NCBI GenBank assembly: GCA_002118135.1 | Contig: BDIU01000133.1 | Span: 1-64,000 of the forward strand | Direction of reading: 5' to 3' | DNA: 64,000 bases | Source: Trebouxia sp. TZW2008 | Lineage: Eukaryota; Chlorophyta; Trebouxiophyceae; Trebouxiales; Trebouxiaceae | Shown: positions 35,501 through 45,744 of the stretch, piece by piece | How positions within the stretch are numbered: position 1 is the first letter of the stretch | How the letters are laid out: every line of letters starts with the position of its first letter | Program-made: the position numbers and the translations under genes | The notes under the pieces: model-generated | What the model saw: only the letters and a program-made list of their open reading frames with translations | Told to the model about the DNA's origin: nothing | Databases searched by the model: none

Positions 35501-36600
35501 TCTGCTTGTCTCACCTACATCCGGGAAGCGCTGCTGTACTGCATCTACAAGCCAGCCTGACTCAAGCTGCGGCATTGTAAACTGTGGCAGGCTGTCAAGG
35601 CGTGGGAGGCTCAGAGGGTGAGCACTCACTTCAGCACTAGCGTCAGCATGGCTTGTATTGTCCCCGGATGGGAGGAAATCTGCAGCAACAATAGCTTGAA
35701 TCTCGATGAATTTGTGATGGGGCTATCTATGATGGAGAAACAACTCTTGAACTACACATGGCTAATGTCTCAATTCTGTGCCATCTCAGGCCTGGGAATG
35801 TGTGGCATCGTTTTGGCTGCAGAGCATGTGTGTCTGTTGCGATGCAAAATGGTGTAGGTACCTGCTGCTTGCTGCCGCCAATCTGCCACTCTTGCAGAGG
35901 CATTGTCAAAGTCAGCCTGAAGCTTGCCTGCCTCCTGTGAAAGGATGCCGTTCATCAGACACTTCCACTCCTGCATGAAGCATCAAAGATTAGGAAGAAA
36001 AACATTTGGGCTCGTCTGATTTACTGGTCAAGCAGCTCCAATGCTGACCTCAAGGGCAGCTTGAGATCTTTCAGTCTCCACAGCCAGACTGTCAGAAGCC
36101 TGAAGTAGCTGTCGGTGGATTTCTGCCCCAACCTCCTCAGCCTTCACTGACGCTCTGTTGATTGCATGGCCGGCGCTTGTCTGCGACGCCCGAAATCCTA
36201 CCTTGCAGTGTTCAGCAGCATGGCTGGCCACCTGACACAACAAGCAATTGTGTGCTTGCGCCTCAGAATATAGCTGTGAGCTTGTCAGGTTGCTGCGATT
36301 TACCTCTGAGAGCAGAGAAAACCCTTTCACACCAGCTGCTGTGAAGAGAAGCCCAGGGGCAGCTGGGTTTCGAGCCATCTCCGACAGCATCTGAAGCTGT
36401 TGCATATGGTGCCGCCTCGTGCCTTTGCCATGGTAAGACTTGGCCATGCTGTGACTTGGCGCCTGTTTTTTTTGAGTCGTGCTACGACATGTGAGATGCT
36501 GCAGAAAGTGCTTTCCAGCTCTATGCGGTCTGCGCTGCTGCGATAGCGCTCGAACAGATGGGCCTGAGCGTAAGGTCGCTGTCTGGCGCGGTGTCGTCAT
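29522..36600 (-). CDS. Putative plastid LysM-domain protein with coiled coils and a membrane span
   Basis: The C-terminal exon (about 29659-29522) is a clear LysM domain: GDTAWNLAEEYSGSGANWPQ then IVSENPDVDMANPSLGATV, ending VRIRVRM and TAA. The upstream exon near 30420-30250 is Ala/Asp-rich and joins in frame at IRIKEGDTAW. Exon about 31600-31150 has a Gly/Ser-rich linker and one hydrophobic span (LWVPALIAGGSAGAAAA). The 34476-33097 exon is Ser/Ala/Gln-rich and splices in phase to the proline-rich exon at 32455. Before that are three repeats of LREQASQLTVP (about 35000-34860) and heptad-like exons. The start near 36600 (MTTPRQTATLRSGPSVRALS) is basic and Ser/Thr-rich, like a transit peptide. 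LysM domains bind glycans such as peptidoglycan; any plastid role is inference. Possibly two genes. Confidence 0.5.
31800..32245 (-). repeat. About 178-bp tandem repeat carrying a duplicated mini-exon
   Basis: Three diverged copies at a period of roughly 176-181 bp; the marker CAAGACAGGA recurs at about 31804, 31979 and 32161. On - each copy holds a short exon-like piece: SSPSGGSARSAVR, SIQRSGSANSAV and SIQRSGTRSSAVK. Two are preceded by a GTAG-type acceptor. It lies within the LysM gene. Confidence 0.65.
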
Positions 36601-37098
36601 GTTGCTGAGATACGCCACCCAGAAAAGATTGTTCTGCTCACCGACTGATCACTGAGTTACAGACCAACAGCTGCACGGTATGTCAGCCCTGGTAGCGTGT
36701 CTGCAAGGCGCTGCTAGGCGCTTTCAGCTTCGATCGCGTCACAGGGGTGCTGCCTTCTCACGTACAAAAGTCCCCGGCTCACAGACCCGCTGGGCCAAGC
36801 GGCTGGTGCAACGAGCTGAAACCCTCAGCTCGTTAGCAGTTGGTCGCACTCGTTCTTGCCGACTTGCCTCCGTCAGCGGACGGTCGGCTACAGCAGACAA
36901 GACGCTACAAAACGCACAGACCCAACGGTCTGCAGGCGTTGCATTGACCGCTGTCGGAAGTCGTGTACCCCGATTGCAATATCATCCTTTTTGGCCGCGC
37001 CTGATCAGGCAACACTTCCAATTTTGCAAATTGGGAACCGTGTTGCAGTGTCGGAAGCCTTGGCAAAACTCCGAGATCTACGCTGTTGAACGCACATT
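36601..37098. promoter_or_regulatory. Divergent promoter region
   Basis: About 500 bp separates the LysM-protein start (-) from the 147-aa coiled-coil protein start (+). A + strand frame from 36680 exists but is Arg-rich with no domain, and an in-frame TGA at 37087 isolates it from the Met at 37099. I read the region as 5' UTRs and a possible bidirectional promoter. Confidence 0.4.
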
Positions 37099-38533
37099 AT
37101 GGCTTTTGCAAATGGCTCTGACGACGAGGTCAGGAGGTTGCGAGAAATTGTGGCAAGACTATCCGCACAGGTGAGGGTTGCAGCCTGTCAAATTGCTCGC
37201 GTTTGGTCTTGTTGATTTCACCCTTGCAGGTTGAACGACTCAAGCAAGAGCTTGGTCAGCTGCATGGTACCGACACAGTAGCTCTCAAGTGAGATTTCAA
37301 GCGCTTGCCATTCAGTTTCGGCAGGCATAGACAGGTCTGTCCGTGTGCAGGCGAGCGTATCAGAGTCAGGCTCAGCATGTTACAGCGTTACAGGAAGAAA
37401 GCACTGTACGCTTGTGGCTTGCAGAACAGTGCACCTACATTCTGTGACCATATTTCATTGCTCAATTACTTGCAGAGAATTGAAGCCAATATAAACTCCT
37501 TGCAAGAGGACCTGCTGCAGTCTTCTGATATTGCACAGGCGGTATGTGGCCAATTGGTCTGCTGTCTGCATGGCAAGACGCTGTCACACAGAAGTTGTGT
37601 AAAAAGGCTAAAGTGATGAGCCCAAACTGTTGTTACAGGTGATAGAGACTGGCGCTGTCGCAGCAGCATCATTTGCAGTAACTAGAGTCATCAGGGCTTC
37701 GCCTTTGCAGGCTAGTGATGCAAAACTGTCACAAAGCACATAGCATAAAGTAGTTATGCAGACCTGTCATGAAGCGCACAGCATACACACTGGCTTCTGC
37801 ACAAGCGCTGGCTGGTGCAGGACCTGAAGAGCGTATCCTCTTTGTGCAGTGGCATTTGGGTCTGTGGTGCTGCCTTTCTTGGGCTGCGCCTCATCAAAGG
37901 AATCTGTCATAAAGCGGTGGGTGCGGGTTTTCTTGCTGCAGCGCAATTTGAATTTCATCTTGCAGTCAAGCCATGTATGTGCTTGCATACTGTCAATTGA
38001 CAATGCTATCGGATGCTTATCATGCTGACATTAATTTTTGCTTGGCAGTGGGCATCAGGATATACAAATCCGGCATTGAAGCGGCAGCTGTTGGCAGATT
38101 GGAACAGGCTGCAGGTATGTTCTGATGCTCAAGGATGCCAACAGCGTTGTCAGGTGCTGTGAGGCTTGCTCCATTGCATGTTGCCACGGCAGCTTGCACA
38201 GTCAAGACACTGCCCTGGTAAAAATGGAGGCATCTGTGGGCACCAGTGGCTTGCGCTGTCTGATATCGACATGGACTGCGGTAGCCTTTATTTGAACTGT
38301 GCAAGCTGTTCACTGTATTGCCCTGCAGAACAGTGTCCAGATTGTGCCTTCTGTGATGCCCTTCAAGCAGTACGTTGTGTGTTGTGCAGGAGCGCGTCCA
38401 GATAATGTCTGCACTGCTTGAATGGAGAGCACCAGATTATGCGCTGCCTCAGTATGGTGCTGCTCCAGCTATGGCTATGCAAAGTCCCTCAGCACCACCT
38501 TTGCCAGCAGCAACAGAGCCACCGACTGAATGA
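37099..38533 (+). CDS. 147-aa coiled-coil protein, unknown function
   Basis: Six exons (37099-37170, 37230-37288, 37478-37541, 37639-37677, 38049-38114, 38390-38533) join in phase to a 147-aa product. The start is fixed by an in-frame TGA 12 bp upstream. Residues about 8-65 form a coiled coil (DDEVRRLREIVARLSAQVER, then LKQELGQLHG, IEANINSLQEDLLQSSDIAQ). The middle has WASGYTNPALKRQLLADWN, then LQERVQIMSALLEWRAPDY, and the C-terminus is Ala/Pro-rich (PPLPAATEPPTE). No known domain is recognised. The acceptor of exon 3 must be the AG at 37476-37477 to keep frame. Confidence 0.65.
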
Positions 38534-39810
38534 TATAGTATGCTGCCATATGCATGATTCGGCATGACACAGTGCCACTGTAGACAGAGCTTTCAACAGC
38601 AGAAACAGTTGGGCTGAAGCAGATGTGAACCACGCAGACCCTGTGGTCAGCTGCTAGCATCATGCTGTGCAGCTGCAAGCAACTGTAGGCTCCTGCATTG
38701 CACTGCACTTGTTGAGGGTTTCATTCGTATCAGAGTCACAGCTGAATCATACATGCCAACAGCATATTGCTGCTGTGTTTGTCAGCACGTATGGGTGACA
38801 TTCAGCTTTGCAGCCCTGGGCGTAAGCGTTCTTCCAGCCTTGTGTAGCAAGCTACATTGGCTGTCATCATTCATCGCACACTTCAAGGCTTTTTGCAAAC
38901 GTTGATTGCCTTTACAGCAGACATAATAGCCTTATACCGCTCTCTACATTGTATAATTCACGACTAGAACAACCAGCATTGTTGGCATTCACTTGACAGA
39001 TCAAGCAAGATGGCAAGCTCATTGACCGAGACATGCAGTTGCTGATGGCATCTGGGAAAACAGAACGCAAAATTATTGTGTGGCACACGTGTGCACCTGC
39101 CTAGTCAAAATTGAGGTCCTACAGTTATGCCATACACCGAAAGTTATAAGTCTTGATGCAATGGCAACATATATAACTTATAGTAAGACCCAACAAACAT
39201 ATAATAGTGCATGTTATATTAGTCATGCTGTTCAAGCAGATCCAGTTGAAATAAATTCATGCCTAAATACAGAAGCGCAAAGACTACGACGACTGCCTGA
39301 AACAGGCTGGGATTGACTGGCCCATTACCCCTGACAACACTGCACATGACTATCGCTGCCTGCTATACAGTGGATTGCATTAAGTTGAGGCCAGTTGACA
39401 TGCATGCAGAAGCTTCTGTACTCAGAAGCAGCCCAGAATGCCATAAATCACAGAGCCTTGCACTGCTATAGCCTGTAACTCAGCCATGAAACTCAGACCT
39501 TAAGATCGTCCAGATGGCTACAAGACTTATGATACATGTGCCATAACAGCATGGCCCTCAAGTTGCACAAGCAGAACAATTGATGCCATCAGCATCATGC
39601 TGAAAAGCAACCTGTGGTATGTATCACAACCTGATCATGCCATCCAGTAAATGTCCTGGGCACACATTGCCACAGGCCCTTGCAGTAATCAGCTAAGAAG
39701 ACATCATATAAGTGAAACTGGGAATGACTGCTTAGCAACTGACTCTTGCTAGCAGTTGAGCTGCTTGCTCTCTTTGAGTATATAACAAGGCGCATACATG
39801 ATAATTAGCA
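38534..39810. other. Intergenic region
   Basis: Convergent 3' flanks of the coiled-coil gene (+) and the bZIP gene (-). Short + frames such as DGKLIDRDMQLLMASGKTER (near 39010) and KRKDYDDCLKQAGIDWP (near 39275) look protein-like but have no start, no clear splice partners and no known domain. They may be remnants of a lost gene or transposon. Confidence 0.35.
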
Positions 39811-41466
39811 TCAGATGATGACAGCAACCCCAGCTTGTGCACAAGCATCTCGCACTTCATCAATCCAGGAGCTGATTAGATTGCATTGCACATTGCCACT
39901 GTCCTTTGAAAACAGTTCCAGGAATGTCAGAGAGTCAAGGGACAGATCCAGATTATTGCAGCAAGCATTGTTGGCCAGATCCATGCTGAGCATGCAGACA
40001 AGAAGCAAGTATGTATGCCGATCGTCCTTGGCAAGACCGCATGTTCAAGGCTGTCTGGGCGCATGCAGCATCAGACCTGCATCAGCAACACGAGATGTTG
40101 CACAGCAAAGGTCTACATGCATTGCAAACAGAACTGTGTTGGTCTAGTAGACCAATAGCAAAACCAAGCCATTATTTGGGCGGGGCCAACATATTCTCAG
40201 TGAGATGGCTGGTGCCTGCACATATAGCCATATACCTATGGAGTTGCTGTGTCACTTCAACAAGCAATTCGCATACAATGCAAATCATATGCACAGCATT
40301 TGCATGCTGAGCAGCATTGACATATCAGCTGATAGTACCAGACAAAGCCTTGCAGCTGCAGATAATGTGGGACATGTTTGACGAGCTACAGGAGGTTCAT
40401 GCTGTGATGACTGGGTCCAAACAGCATGTCCTTACCTCAAGTGGTCCTTACTCAGAAGCACCACTGCATTCTGACTGCATAGCAAGAGCCTATTGTCATG
40501 CCAAAGCATCAAGAGCAAAGCAATGCTGCATTCAGTGACTGGTGTGAAGAAGCAAGTCACCTGCGCATGCTGCTGAAGCAAGGTCAGCTCTTTCTGCAGA
40601 CTGCTGTTCTCATCTGTAGTTTGCTGTAGGTTGCATTGCATTTGCTGTAGGTGGTGAGCAGCAGATGTGTCGGCCAGCTGAGCCTTGAACACCTGGTCCA
40701 CCAGGGCTTTGTAGGTTTCCACAAGGCTTGCCATCTGTAGCGACGTCAGTGCATTTTGTCATTGTGTTCTGGTCACGCGCTTAGATTTGCAAAATGCATC
40801 AAGTGCTGCAACTGTCATCTGCGTGCGGGCAGGAACCTTGCTTCTTTGGTTGCATGAGGCAGGAGTGATGCAAAGGAAGGTCAAGCAGCAGACGCCAGCA
40901 GGAAGCAGCACAGAAGTGATGTCCCTCACATCCATTATGAGATTGGACTTTGTGATAAAAAGCAAACTGTTGATGAACGCAAACTACCACTGCTGTCTGC
41001 TGTCTGAGTACCTTTTTTGCGTATGCTGCAAGCATATTTGCCCTTCTGGCACGCCCCCTACGAGCAGAGTCTCGATTGGCAATTGTCCGTCTTGCTCTTG
41101 CCCTCTCACCTGAGGCTCTTGCCATTGAGACCTTGCTGCCTGACTTACTCTTACATCTATTGCTTTGATGCTGAACCTGCGATGCAGAGCGGTGCATGCA
41201 TCACAATGTCTGACACAATGAATGCATGCTTGCTTGGCTGTGTTCGCGGACCACGTGCCGGCTTGCGCAGGATCAAGAAAGGCATGCATTACTTTCGTCG
41301 ACTGAAAGTTGCAGCAAACTTCAGGTGCTGGTCGTGACTTGATTGCGCTGCACCGCTGTCTCCTTCCCAAGCTCTGTCTCAGTTTCGGCGGTTTCGAGCA
41401 TGCTCTCTCGTGTCCAGAGCCGGCACTGATTGGATCCATCTGCATAAGCCTTATGGTTGTTGTCAA
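39811..41466 (-). CDS. bZIP transcription factor
   Basis: Sequence-specific DNA-binding protein of the basic leucine zipper class. The exon at about 41155-41010 encodes the basic region ERARARRTIANRDSARRGR, with the invariant N-x7-R spacing (N of NRDS to R of GR), then ARRANMLAAYAKK. After a phase-0 intron the next exon (40734-40560) continues the helix with hydrophobic heptads: SLVETYKALVDQVFKAQL, AAHHLQQMQCNLQQ, NSSLQKELTLLQQH. A Gln/Thr-rich exon (about 40420-40350) and a final exon ending SWIDEVRDACAQAGVAVII complete it, with a TGA stop. The N-terminus near 41466-41439 is basic (KLRQSLGRRQRCSAIKSR). First Met and minor exons are uncertain. An intron contains a fragment of the short inverted-repeat family. 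Confidence 0.7.
40424..40490 (-). mobile_element. Fragment of the short inverted-repeat element family (copy 5)
   Basis: On - it reads the family core (GCAGTCAGAATGCAGTGGTG, then TTCTGAGTAAGGACCAC and GTAAGGACATG). Both termini are missing. It is intronic in the bZIP gene. Confidence 0.6.
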
Positions 41467-42782
41467 CAGAAGTCAAAACAGTGCGCCACCTCACGAATGC
41501 TGCGCAACAATGACTTCCAAAATGCCGGGAGAACTTGTGCGACAACTGCTGACAATAGCCAGTTCATATTTGCGCTAACGGGAGGCATCAAGCGCTATGC
41601 ATGCGATGCAGTGCGACCATCAGCCGCAATGAACTCTGAATTGCCTACCCTTGTCGTTGAAGAGCTCCTCGAGGGGATGACGTCGAGCCGGCGACCTGGC
41701 AAGTGATGTTCGAGGATCGACTGCTACATTTGCATACGTGCATACAATGCACGAATGAGCATGGGACGCATTGCGCAACGTTTGTTAGCGGCAGCGAAGT
41801 GGCAGCGTGGTGGACCGTTGTCGCCTGATCAGGAATTTGGGTAGCTTCGCTTGCAATTTTGTATCATAGCTGCACGTGACAATGGCTTAGTCAAACCATG
41901 CTGAAAATGCGTCAGCACTATGGTGCGTTGTGCATTCATTTCGGCCTGCAACCCAAGCCATCTTTGCCTGCTTCGCCATTTATTTATCGCATCAACAAAG
42001 GGGTTGGGCACTGGGCAAAGGCAGCCGCCTGCTGAAGCTCCGAATATTTTCACTCTTGAGCGCGCCATGTTTATGATAATATTTAATTTATGTCCTCCCG
42101 TCTTTCATTCAAAAACTAATGTCATGCATCATGTCGGGCATGCTGTGTGCGAGGCAGTTGCAGCACATCGGAACCATGATGTAGTATCAGCATATGCCTT
42201 GAGAGCCCCATGGGCAGGCTCAAGCCACCGTAGTCAGACACGCAAACACCACAAGCTCGTCAGATGGTTTAAAAAGATTTTTTCAGGAAAGAAAGCAACT
42301 AGCACCAGCAGGGCAAACATCAGCAGCACGTGCACTGTACAGACATATGCTGACAAACACGGTGAAACTGATGAACAACAAGCACTCTGTAAGACAACTG
42401 CACGCAGCTGGAATTCTTTCTGCAGGCACTAATGGTTACACTGTTGGCATTTTATGAATACACAAATGAGCATGCGGGTCAGAACAACACCAGGGATCGA
42501 AGTTCAAAGGACAGAAGAGCTGACAACTGTATCATCAGAACAGTCAGATTGACAGAATGCTGTTTTGAGTCAGGACAGAACACTGCTTTGCGCTGCAATA
42601 ACCTGAAAAGTGCAAAAGACCTGCTAGACCCATCAAGACAAGCAGAGTGACAACAAGAGTATGGTCAGAGTTGAGTGACAACAGAGCTGAAGAAGAGGAG
42701 CTGCTGTGACTCACACACATCAGGCATGAGCAACAGAGGGGGCACCCACTATAACACAATGCAAGTACACTATGACACCAGC
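41467..42782. other. Intergenic region between bZIP and cyclin genes
   Basis: No gene is firmly supported. A + strand frame ending at 42432 has a basic segment (SQTRKHHKLVRWFKKIFSGK) and could start at the Met near 42124, but nothing confirms it. Confidence 0.35.
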
Positions 42783-43930
42783 CTAAGCGGTGACTGCTAC
42801 AGTGTCTGGACAGTTTAGCACAAAATGGCATTCTGCAAGGTGCTTTGCATTCAAGGTCTGGACCAATTTCACGTTGACAGTATCTGAGACATCAACAGTA
42901 TATGTGCAACTTTCAGAAAGTCGAGATTGTTGCCCAGACCTGATGACCAAGTTGTGACTTGCATTGCAAGATGCATTTGGAACGTTTGCTTTGCTCTCCA
43001 TAAGCATAGCAGTGGCGTCTGTGAAAGGCATCTGCATGGGCTGTTGCAGTGTATTTCTTGGCACTTTAGCCATGTGCTCCTCAGCAAGAGGCTGAGGCAA
43101 TGCAGACTCAGGCACCTGGCTTGCGCGCTTTCTGCACAACACGCTTGAGAGGCGTCCTGGCCATTGGAAGGCATCCAAGCGCATCAGCAGCTCCTTGATG
43201 TGACCAGCAGAAACAACGACTCTGTACTGCAGCAGACGAAGCATTTCCAGCTCCATGGCATTGATCTCCTGTTTTGTGACACCACCAATCTTGGCATAAA
43301 AGGCATTATTGTAGTACTTGTCATCCATCAGCTTGGCAGCCAGCATGACTGCTGTGATGAGCAAGCGGTGTACAGTCCAGGAAGTGACTACAATTTCCTC
43401 TTCAGTCTGCATGGCACAACAGCAGTGTCAGAATGCATGTGGTTGGCAAAATGACGCCATCGCCAATGCATGACTACATGTGCAAGGATTTCAGCATGCA
43501 AAGCTGTGCTGCATTTTTGTGTTGAATAGCAGACACCGCAATGCAATCAAGATGGGACTGTTCTGAGGGCAACAGGTGAAGTCACACCTGTGTCAAGCGC
43601 TTGAGATAAGACCACGCCATCATAAAACAGACTGGACTGCATTTGGAATACTTGGCAATACGCAAAATGTAAGCCTTCACACTTATTGGTGGCGCCTTGC
43701 TGCAGCGGAAGCAGCGCGCAATGCCGGTGTCCTGCAGCAGAGCTCAGTCTGAGAACGAGCATGTTTTTTAGCTGTGTGAGTATTGGGGCAGCCTAACACC
43801 AGTGCCGCAGCTGAAGCCTGAATTTTACCGTGTGACCCTCTGCATCATTGTGCTGGACTACACGCTGCAATGCAGCTGCCAGCTTGTGGATGTACAAGGG
43901 GACTTCCTGGCTTGTGTCTAAGTGCTGCAT
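42783..43930 (-). CDS. P/U-type (PHO80-like) cyclin
   Basis: Regulatory partner of a cyclin-dependent kinase, of the plant CYCP/CYCU and yeast Pho80 type. The first exon gives [20 protein letters not shown]. The second (about 43740-43590) gives [20 protein letters not shown] then [13 protein letters not shown], and the last (from about 43409) gives [40 protein letters not shown] and [13 protein letters not shown]. Together these are one complete cyclin box in the order and spacing of the family; the [15 protein letters not shown] segment is diagnostic. A weakly conserved tail of about 110 residues follows to the TAG stop. The start is taken at [11 protein letters not shown]; Met codons at 43960 or 44032 in the same frame are alternatives. 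Confidence 0.85.
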
Positions 43931-45744
43931 GACGACCAAAACTGTGAGACTACTGAGCATGTCAAGGAAGTTTCGCAAAACATTGAGCCGAAACCGGCAA
44001 AGAGAAGACTCGCCAAAGAGCTTACCCAGCAACTGCAGGGCAGAGAACCTGCCTCGCTCGTGCTATAACGACAGAGTCCTGAGCAGCTTAAGCCTCTGTT
44101 AACTAATTCACAACCGCTTGCACAGGCTTGGCTCATGAAGTCAAGATCAGCCAAGCGATCAAACTGCTGTCATGATCAAGATTGACACGGTGTCGCAGCT
44201 GAATGTGCAAGATTAGACATTACGTCGTCTGTCGCCAGGTACGACTGTGCAAGCCTGATCTAGAGAAAGGAAGCCATTGTATGCAGCCAGGCAGTCAGAT
44301 CGTGCTGGATGCGACGATTTTGAGCCTGTCTAGAGGTTATACTCTAGATCGGCACAGCAGGCGCGTGCGTGTGGGTGCCGACACAGAGCAAGTAACAGCA
44401 ACAACACGTTTTCCGGAACCCCCAGAAGTTACTAATGAACCAATCAAGTGCTCGGCGCTACCAAACGAAGATATCAATTTTAGTCATGGCAACCTTCTTG
44501 CAGCAGGTCAGCCTTTCAAAGGCAAGGGACAGAGCAAGGGCCTAGCCCCGACCGTCAAACACGTTCAGTGGACAAAATCCTTGCAAGTGACGAGCGAGTT
44601 TAAAAGTCTTTGCAAGTGAAGTGGATGGAATGAAAAAGCTTTCTCATCATTACAAGCCTAGCTGCTCCTACATCACAGACAAGACAAAGCAGCAGGAACA
44701 GGTTGGAAGCACCATGCAAACAAAAATTCTCATGAACACAGATAAACTTCGCCTCACTGAAATAGCAGATCAAATCAGCACTTGATATGAGCTGCAAATG
44801 CAATGCAAAGACATGACCAATGGCTGCAAACTAGCAGTCAACCTTCCTGAAATCCTTCTTTGTCCAGTTGCTTCTTGAAGATTGGGAGGCAGTGCCTTGG
44901 GGTCATTTCACCACACTGCCACTGAGATCTCCAGCCAAATTGGAGGCACATGGATTGCTCATGACAAAATCGCTCAGCTGTTGAACCTGCAAGATAGCAG
45001 ACTCAAGGATGCATCACAAATTTGGAGCACAGATGAACATGATCCAAATGTGCTGTCCTGGGACATGCACGCAGCATTTTCAGCAAAAGTATGTGCAGCG
45101 GTTCACCTGACAACCATGGCTTTCCTCTGCTTTGCTGGAAGTGCAGCTGTAGCTCCCTCTGCTGCAAGTGTCTACGTCCACAACACACATAGTGGCGTCA
45201 TAGTCAGTGGTGCAACATGAGACCTGACAATGAACATGATGCTGACAAAGAAAGGGTTACTGCCATAAGAGGTTCAGGAACCAAAGCACCATGCCTGGAA
45301 AACGCTTGCAGATGGATGCCTAAAGAGTGTACTGATTGCAGAGCACCTGTCCTAGCAGAAGCAAAGTTGAAACAGATTTTGAGCCAGGATGCAATGCTTA
45401 GAAACACAGCCTGCAGCTGCACTGGAACACCTGCCCGTGACCGAGGCATAGGCAGTCTGTTGAGCGAGAGTATGATTGTTAGCAGCTTAGTACAGTCAGA
45501 GCTGGCAAGCTTGGCTGCAAGCAGCAGGAAGGTGTCTGTTGGCCATGTGTCAGCTTGAGTTACGGCTGCAGATATGCAGCATGCTACATACTTTTCAGCT
45601 GGAAGTGTGGTCAGTGCTTCAAGACATCCAAAATTTGCTATGACAAAGGAGCTAGCAAGACTACAAAATGCAACACATGCTTTGTTGTACATGAATTGTT
45701 GACACTTCTCAAGCAAGCAAGCACAAAAAGCAGTAGTGGCCGCT
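43931..45744. other. Intergenic region with an unassigned + strand open frame
   Basis: Between the cyclin start and the poly(A) polymerase stop. A 138-codon + frame (44203-44619) has a coherent basic composition (YTLDRHSRRVRVGADTEQ) but no domain and no clear continuation. A shorter frame near 44690-44785 (STMQTKILMNTDKLRLTEIA) could be a further exon. A long - frame at 45204-45794 overlaps the likely polymerase end and is not called. Confidence 0.3.

Noticed and set aside
36680..37174. A 164-codon Arg-rich + strand frame
   Set aside because: It is in a different frame from the supported coiled-coil gene, overlaps its first exon, and has no domain; more likely 5' UTR or promoter.
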